Source: Chrysopilus asiliformis
Lineage: Eukaryota; Arthropoda; Insecta; Diptera; Rhagionidae
DNA length: 64,000 bases
Direction of reading: 5' to 3'
Assembly: GCA_964034945.1 (NCBI GenBank)
Contig: OZ035960.1
Span: forward strand, 78,277,331 to 78,341,330
In this document: positions 1 to 10,927 of the stretch, piece after piece
Numbering within the stretch: position 1 is the first letter of the stretch
Layout: every line of letters starts with the position of its first letter
Translations under genes and position numbers: made by a program
Notes under the pieces: model-generated
Databases searched by the model: none
Seen by the model: the letters and a program-made list of their open reading frames with translations, nothing else
Told to the model about the DNA's origin: nothing

Positions 1-194
1 ATTCAAACACAAAATATCCAAACTAACTTGTTAACAAGTATATCAACAAATTTAGCACTCCAAATTATCAATGAAAAAATGGAATACAGTCGAGAACAAA
101 ACGTTCATTCCAAAATACCTTTTCTTTCGAATTTTAAGATTCTGCATGTCGGACGCTAATTATTTTACTTTTGAAAACGTATTTTATAAACAAA
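1..194 (+). pseudogene. Penelope-like reverse transcriptase, upstream fragment
   Basis: Part of a Penelope-like element (PLE) reverse transcriptase that continues at 2059 beyond an inserted Helitron. The frame from about 71 gives KWNTVENKTFIPKYLFF, then FENVFYKQ, which resembles the PLE RT segment just before the GMPMGNPL motif. That motif appears at 2090 (KNGMPMGNPL). Removing 195-2058 brings YKQ next to it, with a one-base frame slip. The start of the element lies outside the window. PLEs copy RNA into DNA at a nick made by their own GIY-YIG endonuclease. The frame is broken, so this is a relic. Confidence 0.7.
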
Positions 195-663
195 CTAGCT
201 CGCATACCCACCATTGCCGGGTCAAAGTTTTTTGCAAACATTTTCTTGCGCCAAAAAAACCAAAGAAATAATTCAAAATTTTTTGGAAAAAATCGTTGTG
301 GCTTCAGGACCTCCCGTTCCGAATTTTAAAATTCTAACACCAGATTCGTGATCAGTGACCCCAAAAACCCCTTCCCGCGAAACGGTCAGGAGCGAAGCAC
401 GTTCTGGAAAGTACATTAGATATTTTTTTCAAGAAATTTTTTTTCCGAGTTTCAACTGAAGTTTAGTAGTTGTTCTAAAAATGGTCCACGCCTGACTTTG
501 GGTACGAAATTTCGCTAACGCGTCCTCAACAACTTTCCTTTCATTGTTTCAATTGAATTAATTTAAAATATGGAATCATTCGCCATGAGAAATTCGGTAC
601 AATCGTTAGTTCATATAAAAATTTCATTTCAAGAAAAGCAAATATTTTTGAAATTATTAACCA

Positions 664-690
664 ATAGCTTGCATACCCGTCGTTGCCGGG
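664..690 (-). other. Internal second Helitron 3' terminus
   Basis: The - strand reads CCCGGCAACGACGGG, then TATGCAAGCTAT. This is the same hairpin plus terminus as at 62717-62743, except that the final CTAG has become CTAT. It suggests that the element ending at 195 arose by read-through past this inner end, or by one Helitron capturing another. Confidence 0.6.
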
Positions 691-1078
691 TTAAGTTTTT
701 TGTATAAGTTTTAGAATACGAAGAAAACCGGAAAGAACTTAAAAACTTTTGAGAAAAATCTTATCCTTGCAGGACTCTCCGTTGCGAATTAGTCTAACAC
801 CAGATTCGTGACCAGCGACCCCGAAAACCCCTAATGCCATTTATCCCGGGGAAAAATGAGAAAAAGGATATTTGCGTTATCCTTACAGGACCTTCCGTTT
901 TTAATTTTGAAAATCTAACACCAGATTCATGATCAGCGACCCCGAAAACCCCCGAGTGAAACTTTTCAGCCTCCTATTGAGCAGGATTCATGGCGAAAAT
1001 CACGGTTTAAAAACATCCAAACCCCCATTACTCCCCGTTTATCCCCTTAGCGGTAAAATTCCGGAAAACCCCGCCTTA

Positions 1079-1938
1079 AGCGGTCCCTACACTTTCAATC
1101 TTGCAGTCAATCATGCTGCCACAGCAAAAAGCTTATTTGCACTAGACGCTCAATCATGCACGCAAGCATCATTTTATTCGAAACAGCCAAACTGACAGCA
1201 CACATCACAAATATCAATTTAAAAAATGCTTGTCCTTATATTTTTCGCTTTTCGTCATCCACAACTCACTTCTTTGTCTGTATAACTCAAAAAAGGATTC
1301 CCAAAAAACTTTGTCTTTTATATGCGACATCTTTTCACTACCAAAAATTCCCCTGAAATGACGAAATGATTGACAGCATCGCCATACCACAAACTAATCA
1401 TAAGCAGACTAACATTTTCATTCAATCCATTCTAGAACAAAATTGAATTTCCAATTCCAAAAAATAAATACCCATAGCAGCCACTCCAGCCGTAGCAGCC
1501 TTGAGCTTTTCTGCCAGCAGCACAAGACTTCGTGATGCAAGCTTTCCAGCAGTAAAAGTCCGATAAATTTGTTCGTTTTTTTAAATCGCATTTTGCCTTT
1601 TTTTTGCTATTTTCACTTAATTGTGCTGCTGGCAGAAAAGCTCATGGCTGCTACGGCTGGAGTGGCTGCTATGGGTATTTATTTTTTGGAAGTGGAAATT
1701 CAATTTTGTTCTAGAATGGATTGAATGAAAATGTTAGTCTGCTTATGATTAGTTTGTGGCCATACACGTTCAAGCATGCTGTCATTCACAAAGCTCCCTT
1801 GAAAAATATCAAAATGATTTTGATATTGGCCAGCATGCTGTCAATCATGAAATTTGCATGACAGCATCACCATATACGTTCAAAATGCTGTCACAGCATG
1901 CGATGATTGCCTGCAAGATTGAACGTGTAGGGACCGCT
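1079..1938. mobile_element. 860-bp foldback MITE, TTA target duplication (copy 1)
   Basis: Inverted termini AGCGGTCCCTACAC and GTGTAGGGACCGCT are flanked by TTA at 1076-1078 and 1939-1941. The related Helitron at 62029 has the empty site (cggcTTAgtgagc in reverse complement). The interior is a long near-palindrome (about 1380-1540 against 1620-1760). A 3-bp TTA duplication is typical of PIF/Harbinger, so it is probably a non-autonomous member; no transposase is present. A second copy in opposite orientation lies at 12836-13737. Confidence 0.82.
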
Positions 1939-2058
1939 TTAGTGAGCGCCTACGTGATGGTTGGGACATACTGTGAAAGTTTCAAGTCTCTAGCTTCAGG
2001 GGTTTGGGCTGGGCGTTGATGAGTCAGTCAATCAGGTTAAAGATTTTATATATATAGA

Positions 2059-3314
2059 TAAAAGAAAAATGGAATGCCAATGGGTAACCCTTTATTTTCG
2101 GTCATCGCAGATATGTATATTAACCCAAGAACTTCTGGATTGCGTTATCAATAAATTACAATACCTATACACCTAAAATTTTAGTAAAATCTGTAGATGA
2201 CTTTTTGGCTATCATTCCAATTTCATAAATACAAACCACACTAAATGAATTAAGTAATTACAGTTTTCTATAGAATTAGAAAAAGTACAACAAACTACCG
2301 TTTTTAAATGTACTTAATATTAAAAACAACAATATAATAGACAAAAATTAATATTGGAAACCTACTTGTTCTAACCGTTAATTTTCATTCTAACCATCCA
2401 TACCAACAAAAAATTAATACGGCAAAACAATATATAAATACATGCCTCACCCTTAGTTCCAAAAAATTATACAACGAAAATATAAACAAATTAAAAAAGA
2501 TTTTGTTGCAAAATAATTTCCCAGAAAGCATAACAAACAAATTAATGATACAAATAAATACCAAACAAAATCCTCACAATAATATTAACAATAATCAAGA
2601 TCACAATGAATAAGTTTATAGAAGTCTGACTTACACTAGTGGCATTACCGATAGAATAGTAAAAGTATTAAAAAATCATATACCCAACGTCAAATCTGGA
2701 TATAAAACAAAATCCACATTAAGTTCTATTTTTTCTAAGTTGAAAGATGCCGTTTCCAAAAATAAAAAACTCACGTGGTATACAAGATCCCATGTTTAGG
2801 AAATGTTAATGACCATGAGACGTGCAATCAAAGTTACATTGCACAAACAAAACAATATCTAGAAAAAAAATTAAAAATCCATAAGAACGATATAAAAAGA
2901 AAAAGAAAATATATTGAACCATCAAGACCACAAACTGCACTTGTCGATCACTGCATAAAATTAGGACATACTTCTGATTTTAAAAACACAAAAATTTTAC
3001 AAGTGGTTACTAATTACAACAAACGACTAACTATGGAAATGTTGCACATATACAAAGAAAACACCTATAACGTAAAAAGGGATACTGATGGTATTGCTGC
3101 TGGATATTGTGCATTACTATATAACACAAACACAAAAAAAAAACGAAAATTTGGCACATTAAATAATAGTCCTGAACGAGAAAATAAACGAACACGATTT
3201 ATAAATTGACTCACTCATACAATTAAAAACATCATTTTAAAAAAACCGTTTTTGTACTTCCTGTTAATTTAGTGTGTTTTAAACTTTTGATTAGTCACTT
3301 TTATTTCGTATTAG
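2059..3314 (+). pseudogene. Penelope-like element: RT palm/thumb and GIY-YIG endonuclease relic
   Basis: Read in several frames, this carries, in order: GMPMGNPLFSVIADMY (about 2090), SVDDFLAII (RT catalytic box, about 2195), a segment like LPFLNVL, NFHSNHPYQQKINT (about 2380), RSLTYTSGITDRIVK (about 2612), and then an open frame at 2775-3209. That frame holds VYKIPCLGN, CNQSYIAQTKQYLEKKL and ALVDHCIKLGHT, matching the GIY-YIG endonuclease that follows RT in Penelope elements. Stops and frameshifts interrupt the RT. The 3' UTR from 3210 matches the PLE at 52933-53900. The element is cut by a MITE at 3315 and resumes at 3951. Confidence 0.85.
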
Positions 3315-3950
3315 CAATGATTACCGAATATAGATGGGAAGTAAACGGAAGTTTCCGTCAGAGATAAGAGATGCGTAAAAAAAAAATCACCAAGCAACAC
3401 CATCTTTCCCTTTTACACCTTCATGTCATATGGAATTGAAGAAAAAACAAGAAACTTGTCGTTTAGTCAGGGCTAAACCAAGCGAGATTTTCATATCCTT
3501 CTAGCGGTCAAAAATTTGTATTCTATTTACACAACCCTTGCACCAACACAATCATGCTTCCGACAGCGGCCTGACAGTTCGCGAAAATTTTCAAGCAAAT
3601 TATGACACTTTTTTATTATTTAAATCGCGAAATACACTAAAAATCAACGAAATTAACACGAAAACTAAATTTTCCACCGAAATTGGTGGTTTGTTTTGAT
3701 TTTTAACTAACTGACTGCTGAGATTCAAATTTGTGTATTGCCATTGTGCGATTTTTTTATGGTTTTTTTCGAGGCGCATTACAACTAATTACGCATTACA
3801 TCTGAGATGTGGCAACACCTGAAATGAGGCCGCACACATTAATAACTCAGTATTCATACAGAAATTGAAACCGCCGGCATGTCGCTAGTTGTCCCTCTCT
3901 CAAACCAAATATTTTAGGAGAACTTTCTTATCTATATTAGGTAATCATTG
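3315..3950. mobile_element. 636-bp MITE with 7-bp target duplication
   Basis: Inverted termini CAATGATTACC...ATATAGAT are flanked by GTATTAG at 3308-3314 and 3951-3957. The other PLE copy has the uninterrupted sequence TTTTAGTGTTCA, which confirms the insertion. No coding capacity is seen. The 7-bp duplication and termini do not let me name a superfamily. Confidence 0.78.
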
Positions 3951-4050
3951 GTATTAGTGTTCATAAAAGCAAAAAAAAGTTAAAAACCAGCGTTTTTATT
4001 TTTTTATAAATTTCGACCGAAAAACCTAATTATACAATCATAAAAATATT
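3951..4050 (+). mobile_element. PLE 3' terminal fragment
   Basis: Continues the PLE 3' region after the MITE. AGTTAAAAACCAGCG and TTTCGACCGAAAAACC match the reverse complement of 52950-53045 and the PLE tail at 20370-20471. The part between (which holds the hammerhead motif in the other copy) is deleted. Confidence 0.75.
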
Positions 4051-4655
4051 GTCTCGGAGTGTGAATATAGTGAAGAAAGTTCTAGTGACGAAAGTGAGCA
4101 TGAACCGACTGCAGCTGATATTGCTGCTGCTGCTAATGCACATCTATGTTTTGAGGATGGCGAAAGCATCGAAAATTTGGAAATTGGTTTTCGGTAAGCA
4201 ATTACGATAAATCCGGAAGGTTTATATAAATCTAAAGATGGGAAGATAGTTTACTGTTCTCATCCCAGTGCATTCGCTCCATGAATCCTACTCCTGGTAC
4301 TAAAAATAAAACCTAACTTAAGCTTACCAATTCGTAATTTTAGGGCTATTCTTTTTAGGACCAACTAGGATGAGCATAAATGGATGCCAAAGCATTGTAA
4401 GCTCATTTTATTTTTTCAACGAACCAATCATCGATGAGATTTTGGCCATGGCAAACCTCTATGGTATTCAAAAGTTTAGAAATGATTGAGAGGATTTGGC
4501 AAAAGACGAAATCCGTGCGTATTTTGGTTTGTTGTTGTTTGCGGAATGTTTCGGTCACACGGAGAAAACCTGCATGAATGGTGGTATGACACCTGGGTAA
4601 GGCCGATTTTTAGAGCGACAATGTGTTTGAAGCGTTTTCAAATGATAACGAAATA
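4051..4655 (+). pseudogene. piggyBac-like transposase, N-terminal half (decayed)
   Basis: Begins with an acidic, serine-rich stretch (EESSSDESEHEP, about 4068), typical of piggyBac N-termini. A domain with DEIRAYFGLLLFA follows near 4500 and, in a second frame, RSHGENLHEWW and RPIFRATMCLKRFQM (about 4552-4640). The last is the strongly conserved piggyBac motif before the first catalytic Asp. Stops and frameshifts are frequent. A MITE interrupts it after ITKY and the frame resumes at 5249. Confidence 0.85.
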
Positions 4656-5248
4656 CAGTAATCCCTCCAACTGCGCGGTAGATACGTTCCACAAAAAGAG
4701 CGCGCAAACCGAAACCGCGCACTGTGCACCCTACTTTTGTATGAAATTTTGGGGTTAGGTCCCAGATATTAGAACAATTAAAAAAAATAATAGGAAATTG
4801 CTTTTATTTAACGACATATTTAAATTAATACAAACATATGATATGTACTACTAATCTTTTTGAAAAAAACCTTGTTATTGGTGATTGATTACCCGATTTT
4901 TTTTTCATTATGAATTTCAGAGTATGGGGCGAAATTTTAAGACACGCTCCATATCAGAGTCCATATTAAGAGCTCCTTATTCAAGTTGATTACCAAGCAC
5001 AAAAGAATTTGCTAGTTTTCCGCACTAAATATAAGCACGAAATTACCAAATACGTACGAAGATACCAAATGACCAGCTGATTCCTTCTTGTCGGGGATTC
5101 ACCAAAATATATATTCAGAACATGTTTTTTAAAACGAAAATTATAAAAAAAACCGCGCAGCTGCGAAATTTTTACCGCGCAGTTCGAAATTTTGGCATTA
5201 AAAACTTAAACGCGCAAATGCGAAACCGCGCAGTTGGAGGGATTATTG
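4656..5248. mobile_element. 593-bp pogo/Tigger-like MITE in the piggyBac relic
   Basis: Perfect inverted termini CAGTAATCCCTCCAACTGCG / CGCAGTTGGAGGGATTATTG are flanked by TA at 4654-4655 and 5249-5250. The CAGTAATCCCTCC start resembles pogo/Tigger termini. Further cgcgca-rich copies of the terminus lie just inside (4690-4730, 5155-5230). No transposase. Removing it gives an uninterrupted piggyBac frame (ITKY then LRFDNRAK). Confidence 0.82.
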
Positions 5249-5880
5249 TACTTACGATTTGACAACCGCGCAAAGCAAGCTCAACTTAGAGAACGTGACA
5301 AATGAAATTAACGTGACCACCCTGAGCTGTGCTCCAGCATTTAAGGGTCTTCCCCTAAGCTCTGGCTGAAACTATATGAAAGAAAAAAAAAATTGGCGCC
5401 GATCCAAATTGTGTTTAACAAATGGAACCGGGTTGTAAGCCTTATGTACAATCCTTTAGCACAGTGTAACCATCGATGAACAAATGATACTGTTTCGTGG
5501 TCGCTGTCCATTCAAGGAATACATACCTTTGAGCCGGCTCGATATGAAATAAAAATCTAGTCGCTTCGCGATACCGAAAATGCTTACACCGAGGTATATA
5601 CTGGAAGGGCGACAAATACGAGTTCGGAAGTAAACCATGGTAAACGAGTAGTATTGTATTCGAGAATCAACGCCTACGAAATCAACATCTATGCATCGAC
5701 TTCAGATTGTTAAATGTTCAACTGGCTCTATGCAACCACCGAACAAGAAAACTAAAAGATATAGATGCAACTTCTGTCCTTACCATAGCAGTACTAGCTA
5801 TAACTTATGCAAAGAATGATTTAAAGAATGATGGGCCTAACTTATGCAAAGAATGATTTAAACAACGTTAGGTCCGTACA
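5249..5880 (+). pseudogene. piggyBac-like transposase, C-terminal half (decayed)
   Basis: Continues with LRFDNRAKQAQLRERDK (about 5252). VTIDEQMILFRGRCPFKEYI follows (about 5468), the piggyBac signature around the first catalytic Asp. VYTG...NTSSEVNHGKRVV (about 5595) and a C-terminal cysteine-rich finger start (RYRCNFCPYH, about 5760) come next. The region between the last two is shortened, so the remaining catalytic Asp residues are lost. Frameshifts are present; the element cannot be active. No terminal repeats or TTAA duplication were identified. Confidence 0.85.
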
Positions 5881-7240
5881 AATTAAGTTTTTATACCTTT
5901 AATAAAGAAAGTTGTTTTGTTAAAACGCTAACTTTCATTTAACTTAGTGCTCCAGTTAAATAAAATGATGAAAACATTTACAACAGGGCAAATGTACCCT
6001 GTAGACAAAATTAAGGGAATAGGCAAGTGAAAATAGCTATATTGGGTCGTAAAATAAAATTATTCTTTGTCATGCTGACAATAGAGATGACTTTGCCTGG
6101 CATATGCCGGGCAATTTCCCTGCGTATGAAATTTTCTTGCCCATGGAAACAGAATTTCAAAAATCTGAGAATTTCGGGAGACTAAAACCCAGAAATTAGG
6201 AGTTTTTGAAACAGCATGGCAGTGGAAATGAGCGTATTTCGCTATCAATTTTACATTTCCGTTTGCCGAGAATGGAAACGGAAATGTAAAATTAATAGCG
6301 AAATACGCTCATAATTGCCCTGCGTAAGAAATGTTTCTTATGGCGTTTTCAATATTTCAAAAACTATTAATTTTAGAAATAGCAGGGCAACAGGTATCTT
6401 TTTTTTAATTAAAACCCACTGTTTTTGATTTACATGCAAGCAGCATGGCAAAACTTGTTCTCAGCTGTCAAAAATATTCAATAAGAATTCAGAAGAAAAT
6501 TTGGAATAAAATTGGATAAATACTAAATTATAAACTTTTAAATTATTCTAAGAAGCCAATTGCGACGTTAGGAAAAAGCTGACTTTAATTATCGATTTAT
6601 CTGACACAAAATTACGGGAACAAATTGTAGCATTCTTAATCAAGTGCTTCTTTAAGTAAGGTTTTTTTTAAGCAATCCTCTACAATTTTTGGCGTTTGCA
6701 AGTCAGTTTTTCAAAAGTCTTGTGTTATGATTTATTTGAAGAAATCGGAAGAATTTCACGTCGTCCCTGCCGGCAACACTTTTGCAGAATTTTATGCAAC
6801 ATTTTTTTTGCATTCTGAACTGCAAACTATAAAAAGGCTAGTTATAACTATTCCCCAAGTTTTTCGTGTTTCAAATATAAAAATTAATAGAAAATTTACT
6901 TGCAGAATGTAAGCAACAACAAGGTCAGCTGCATTAGCAAGCGTTTTAGTTTTTTTTACTGAGAAAAACGTAAATTACTGAGAAAACCTTTAAATACGGT
7001 TTTTTCTGCTTGAAAAAGGAGAAATTTGCTCTTCCTTTCGTAAAAGATTTTTAAGTCGTTGCTAATTTGCCAATCAAATATGGGCCTTGACAGCAGCCAA
7101 TTTTAATTTTATTAGAGCAAAAAGAGCAGGCCAATTGAATTTGCTATAAGTATCATATATTTTGTAATGCACATGTCTGATGATAATGTTTTTTAACGTA
7201 AAATTTTCTCCACATGCTCATACTAACAGCATTGCAAAGA
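5881..7240. other. Unassigned AT-rich stretch
   Basis: No reading frame or element end is convincing. It contains one perfect-looking hairpin (6228-6312) and phrases repeated on either side of it (ccctgcgta near 6119 and 6319), suggesting a decayed foldback element. Short open frames here show no recognisable motif. Confidence 0.5.
6228..6312. repeat. 37-bp inverted repeat hairpin
   Basis: Arms 6228-6264 and 6276-6312 (atgagcgtatttcgctat... and its complement) are nearly perfect around an 11-base loop. Probably the core of a small foldback element whose outer ends have decayed. Confidence 0.7.
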
Positions 7241-8249
7241 TATCAAAAATCTGTTTATCATTATAATGTCAACAGTTTCGAATAAAAGGGGCGTATAAAT
7301 CGCATGTTACGCCCATTTTCCTATGCATTTCGTAGCCAGTGTGAAACATCCAATATAAACTCACTTGCAGTGACATGCGTGTGAAGAAAGAAGAAAAGAT
7401 TTTGTTCCTTTACGAGAATAAACCAATCCCAATTCAGTTATTAGCCAAGAGTGCGGTTGTTCAGTTCTGTATAAGACTTCGGCCATGTAACTTTTTTTTG
7501 TGGTCATTCAAACTAAGTATATTTAAAAAAAATGTCAACCTTTATTATAAGTGACGAATCTCACAAAAAAAACTATATTGGTGGACAAATTTTTGAGTCA
7601 AATTCAATGTATTATAATTCTAATGTGGAACATCATCGTATAGAAGGTCTGTAAACCTTTAGAATGTTAATATTAAAATTTCTATATAATACAAATTTTG
7701 TTTTATTGTAAAAGCTTTAAGTTTTAATTCAGTATTTTTCAGACATGAGTTTTTTTGTATTATATATATATATAGAGGTGGATATTAACATGTTGAGGCC
7801 ATACGCAAAAATCAAATAATATTTCAACTTTGAATAGTTTTTTGCCACATAAAGTTTTTTTTATTATCAGAACTTCCATCGAACTGTATTTTTTTTATTT
7901 TCCTATTTCGTCTTTTTTCTGTTATATATTTAGAACTAATTCAATTGCTTGTTTTTCTATTTCGTCAAAATATTTATCGTCATTTCGAATACTTAGTATG
8001 AATTATGATAAAGATTTCAATAACTGTTCCTTTTTGTAAGTTACATTCTTAGTTTTGTAACGATTTATTGGTGGAATTTATTCTTCGCAATAGCGTATTC
8101 CAGAATACCAACACAGTGCTGTTTCTAAATCTTCAAAGTTATTAAGTAATTTTATAGCTTTGATTTTTGCTATGAAGTTTTCCGATGGGTTAATACAAAT
8201 ATCACCAAGAGCGGTTTTAATAGAAGAAAAATTGTTTGGGCAAAATGTA
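7241..8249. other. Unassigned stretch with possible promoter/LTR-like part
   Basis: 7275-7500 has a TATA-like GTATAAATC, an AATAAACC and a run of mixed-composition sequence unlike its neighbours, as in the ends of LTR elements. I cannot find a matching second copy or TG...CA boundaries with a duplication. A short TA tract lies near 7765. A - strand open frame at 8078-8269 (SSIKTALGDICINPSENF) looks coding in composition but is unrecognised. Confidence 0.3.
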
Positions 8250-8965
8250 ATTGTCAGAGCAATTAACAATTAACGATTAATCAATTGTAATTGTAAATTT
8301 CTGCAGTTGACAATTAATTGTTTGATCAATCATTACTAGTACAATTAACAATTAAATTTTATGAACTTTAAAAAATCAAAATCCCGAATTTTTAACACCT
8401 TTTAATTAAAGGTTCTGAAAAAGCAAAATTAAAAAGGATTAATAATTTATAAGGATCGTGCACCATATTTCGTTCTTATTAAAAATGTTGCATCAAATAG
8501 CAGAAGAAACGTGATTTTAAAATTCGGGAAGTATCTATCCGATAAAAGTATTTACCCGAGGAATCTACTGCTGACACCATTGTGGCTTTGTGTATGAAAT
8601 GCCGAACAGAAGGAATCGCATTTCATCAATCAGCGTTTAAAACAAATAATCACACAAAGTTTAAATCTAAATTGAAAATTGTTAGTTTTTTTTTGATTTT
8701 TTTTTTTAAATTTTACATTTAATGTACAATTTTTTTACAGGCCCTTGTTTTTCAATTTTTAATCAAAAATTTAATTGCAAAGAATTTAATTGATTGAAAA
8801 TTTAATTGCAATTAATTTAATTGCAATTGAATTAATCGTATTCTGCAATTAACATAATATAAATGTAATTAATTTAATTGCAAATCTGCAACTAAATTTA
8901 ATTGCAATTAAACAAATTGCAATTAAATTTGCAATCAATTGATTAGTCAATTGAAAATTTAATTG
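8250..8965. repeat. AATTG/CAATTAA palindromic block
   Basis: Two clusters (8250-8360 and 8750-8965) are packed with TTAATTGCAATTAA-type palindromes and CAATTAATTG variants on both strands, with simple AT sequence between. The clusters may be the ends of a single element. Nothing codes here. Confidence 0.6.
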
Positions 8966-9199
8966 ATTGATGCCCAACAATGCGTACAGTTAATACAACT
9001 TCTGATCTCGGTTTAAAGTATGGCTTAATTTTTGGCCAGTTTTCATTGTCTTTGTAGAAGAGGAAAAAAACGAATAAATTTTGGAATCAAAGGATCTAAT
9101 TTCTTGAAAAGAAGATTTCAACAAAATCTATGTATTGCCAACTAAATTTGAAGAATGTCTTCCGCAAGAAATGCATCATTTTTGCAATGATTCTTAATT

Positions 9200-9438
9200 T
9201 TAGCTTGGATACCGTTATAAATGTCGGACATATTTACCAACTTATTCCTCTACGGTATATTTTCCCTAGACCCTCTGGTGCAGCTGCACGCGCGCACGAC
9301 TTCTTTCTTGAGCTTCCCCGTTTTCGTACAGCAAAGTTTAGGAGTTCCTTCATTCCGCGAACAACAAGACTTTGGAACGATTTACCATCCGATGTGTTCG
9401 CCCCAGACTATAACCATAGTTTAGAGATATGTAGTTAG
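9200..9438 (+). pseudogene. Jockey/CR1-type RT C-terminal fragment
   Basis: The frame reads LPRFRTAKFRSSFIPRTTRL then WNDLPSDVF. This is the C-terminal signature that follows the RT domain in Jockey/CR1-like non-LTR retrotransposons (FIPRTxRLWNxLPxxVF). No RT palm is present. The fragment is 5' truncated, as is usual for incomplete reverse transcription. It is a different family from the element at 16351-19125, whose C-terminus reads differently. Confidence 0.75.
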
Positions 9439-9921
9439 GAAACGCGTAAGAAATTTTTTCCTGAAGAAGAGTACATTATCGTCTGTTTCATTTGCTTTGT
9501 AAAGATACTAATTGCTTTTGTGTGAGAAATGCAAAACTCTCGGGATATTTCGTATTGTCGGCAGAAGCATTTAAAATGTTCCTTGCCAGGCATTTTTTCT
9601 GTTTAAGCAACGTAACAAGTGAAATAAAAGTGTTTTTTTTTGACGTGGATACGTCTGGGATTTTGGTTATGGGGGTACAAATTAGAAAATCGGCTTGCTG
9701 CCATGATAACAAATTTGCAATCGATGATACTCGATAGTTTGTGGTGATATCCGAACAGAAACTGTGTTATAAGATGAGGCCTACATTAAAGCATTGTTTA
9801 GGGTATTTTGTTATGTTAAACTATGTTCAATTTGTTTTTTTAAAGATCAAAATCAAAATTTTTACACACATATAAGTATGTATTTTACTACTGAGAGAAC
9901 GATATTTCGCTCCCAGCATTA

Positions 9922-10085
9922 GGCCCGCCGTACACTTGAGCTAAGTTAGCTCAGCTATGTGCCTGTTTAGAGCTGAACGTGGCGTTTTTTGTCACGTATC
10001 AAAGTGAGCATAATATGAATCACTAAACGTCTACGTCTAAACAGGTACATAGCTGAGCTAACTTAGCTCAAGTGTACGGCGGGCC
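9922..10085. mobile_element. 164-bp foldback MITE, TTA target duplication
   Basis: Arms GGCCCGCCGTACACTTGAGC and its complement make up most of the element. TTA flanks it at 9919-9921 and 10086-10088. The other family A copies have the empty site (agcaTTAaagttctg). Fits PIF/Harbinger-type MITEs. Confidence 0.82.
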
Positions 10086-10255
10086 TTAAAGTTCTGTTCA
10101 GGGTTGTGACTTTTGATTTTCGAAATCGTAGTAAATCGACCGAAAAATAGTAGTAGAATCGATGAAATAGTAGTAAATTTATGTATAAACCTTCGTCATT
10201 ATATATATAACTAATTTGAACGAAAGACTAGAAATGGGGGCGTTTTGAACACTGT

Positions 10256-10383
10256 CAGGTCGATTATCTTAGACGCGTCACTTTTTGTGACTCGAAATTA
10301 CCTGTTGTTGTTGGTACAAAACAACAAATACAATAGGCAAAATTCGAGTCACGAAAAGTGACGCGTCTAAGATAATCGACCTG
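10256..10383. mobile_element. 128-bp foldback MITE, TGT flanks
   Basis: Inverted arms CAGGTCGATTATCTTAGACG / CGTCTAAGATAATCGACCTG surround a short loop. TGT flanks both sides (10253-10255, 10384-10386). Other family A copies read aacacTGTatg without it, so the insertion is real. Superfamily uncertain. Confidence 0.78.
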
Positions 10384-10734
10384 TGTATGTATGATATTTA
10401 TTTCATACTTCTCTTATCATAAACCAATTATAAATAAAATTATTATACCCGTATGGTGAAACCGAATATCTCAAAAACGGTGCATCTTATCAAAAAAGTG
10501 CAAGAACAAAAGTTATTTACGATATGATTCTATATAAAACTCCCATACATCAAAATCCAATTGGAATAAATTTTAAAAAATCTTATTGGAAAGTTTGACT
10601 TCAAAGTGGAATTTTGGCACCACTGTTCCGATTTTGATACGAATATCACCATACGGGTCTCCAATGATTGCCAGATATGCAATTATAGCTTTTGTTATGT
10701 TTTATATTAGAGATTTTTCCCCAAAATTGTTCCG

Positions 10735-10927
10735 GTTCCAATGTCTTGAGCCTATTTATTAAAACGCAGTGCTCTCCACTCAGTATTGACAGCTTCTTTG
10801 TTTTCCGTAAAGTCTGGAAATGCACTGAACAGTTTTTCTATTGAAACAGTATTATTGACTGCAGTTGGTGGGCTAATGCATATTAACTCTTTGATTAAAG
10901 AATTACTGATCGCCTAGTTTATCACAC
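10735..10927 (-). pseudogene. Unrecognised coding remnant
   Basis: The - strand frame gives IKELICISPPTAVNN, IEKLFSAFPDFTENKEAVNT and EWRALRFNK, with codon-like composition and only scattered stops. It looks like part of a transposon-encoded protein, but I do not recognise the family. Confidence 0.35.

Larger units (their letters stand above)
195..2058 (-). mobile_element. Non-autonomous Helitron inserted in the PLE
   Basis: On the - strand it begins with TC at 2058 followed by an alternating TA tract (TCTATATATATAAAATC). It ends with CTAG at 195-198, just after a hairpin (CCCGGCAATGGTGGG). The flanks are A at 194 and T at 2059, the A/T target expected of Helitrons. It carries one to three units of the 122-bp satellite found in other Helitrons here (300-410, 780-960). 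It codes for nothing and would need a Rep/helicase from elsewhere. A second hairpin and a mutated CTAG lie inside at 664, so it has two candidate 3' ends. Confidence 0.8.
9642..10704 (+). repeat. Dispersed repeat family A, copy 1
   Basis: Starts TTTTGACGTGGATACGTC. It contains AGAAAATCGGCTTGCTGCC, ATTTCGCTCCCAGCATTA and a shortened GTCY-type repeat (CCCGTATGGTG...TTGCCAGAT). The same order occurs at 14661-15824 (-), 23930-25270 (+) and 26958-28680 (-). Two MITEs are inserted in this copy (9922, 10256), and it lacks the middle part with the gtgtattgaatctg segment. No coding sequence; class unknown. Confidence 0.7.

Noticed and set aside
7275..7500. Possible solo LTR
   Set aside because: No TG...CA boundary with a target duplication and no second copy in the window.
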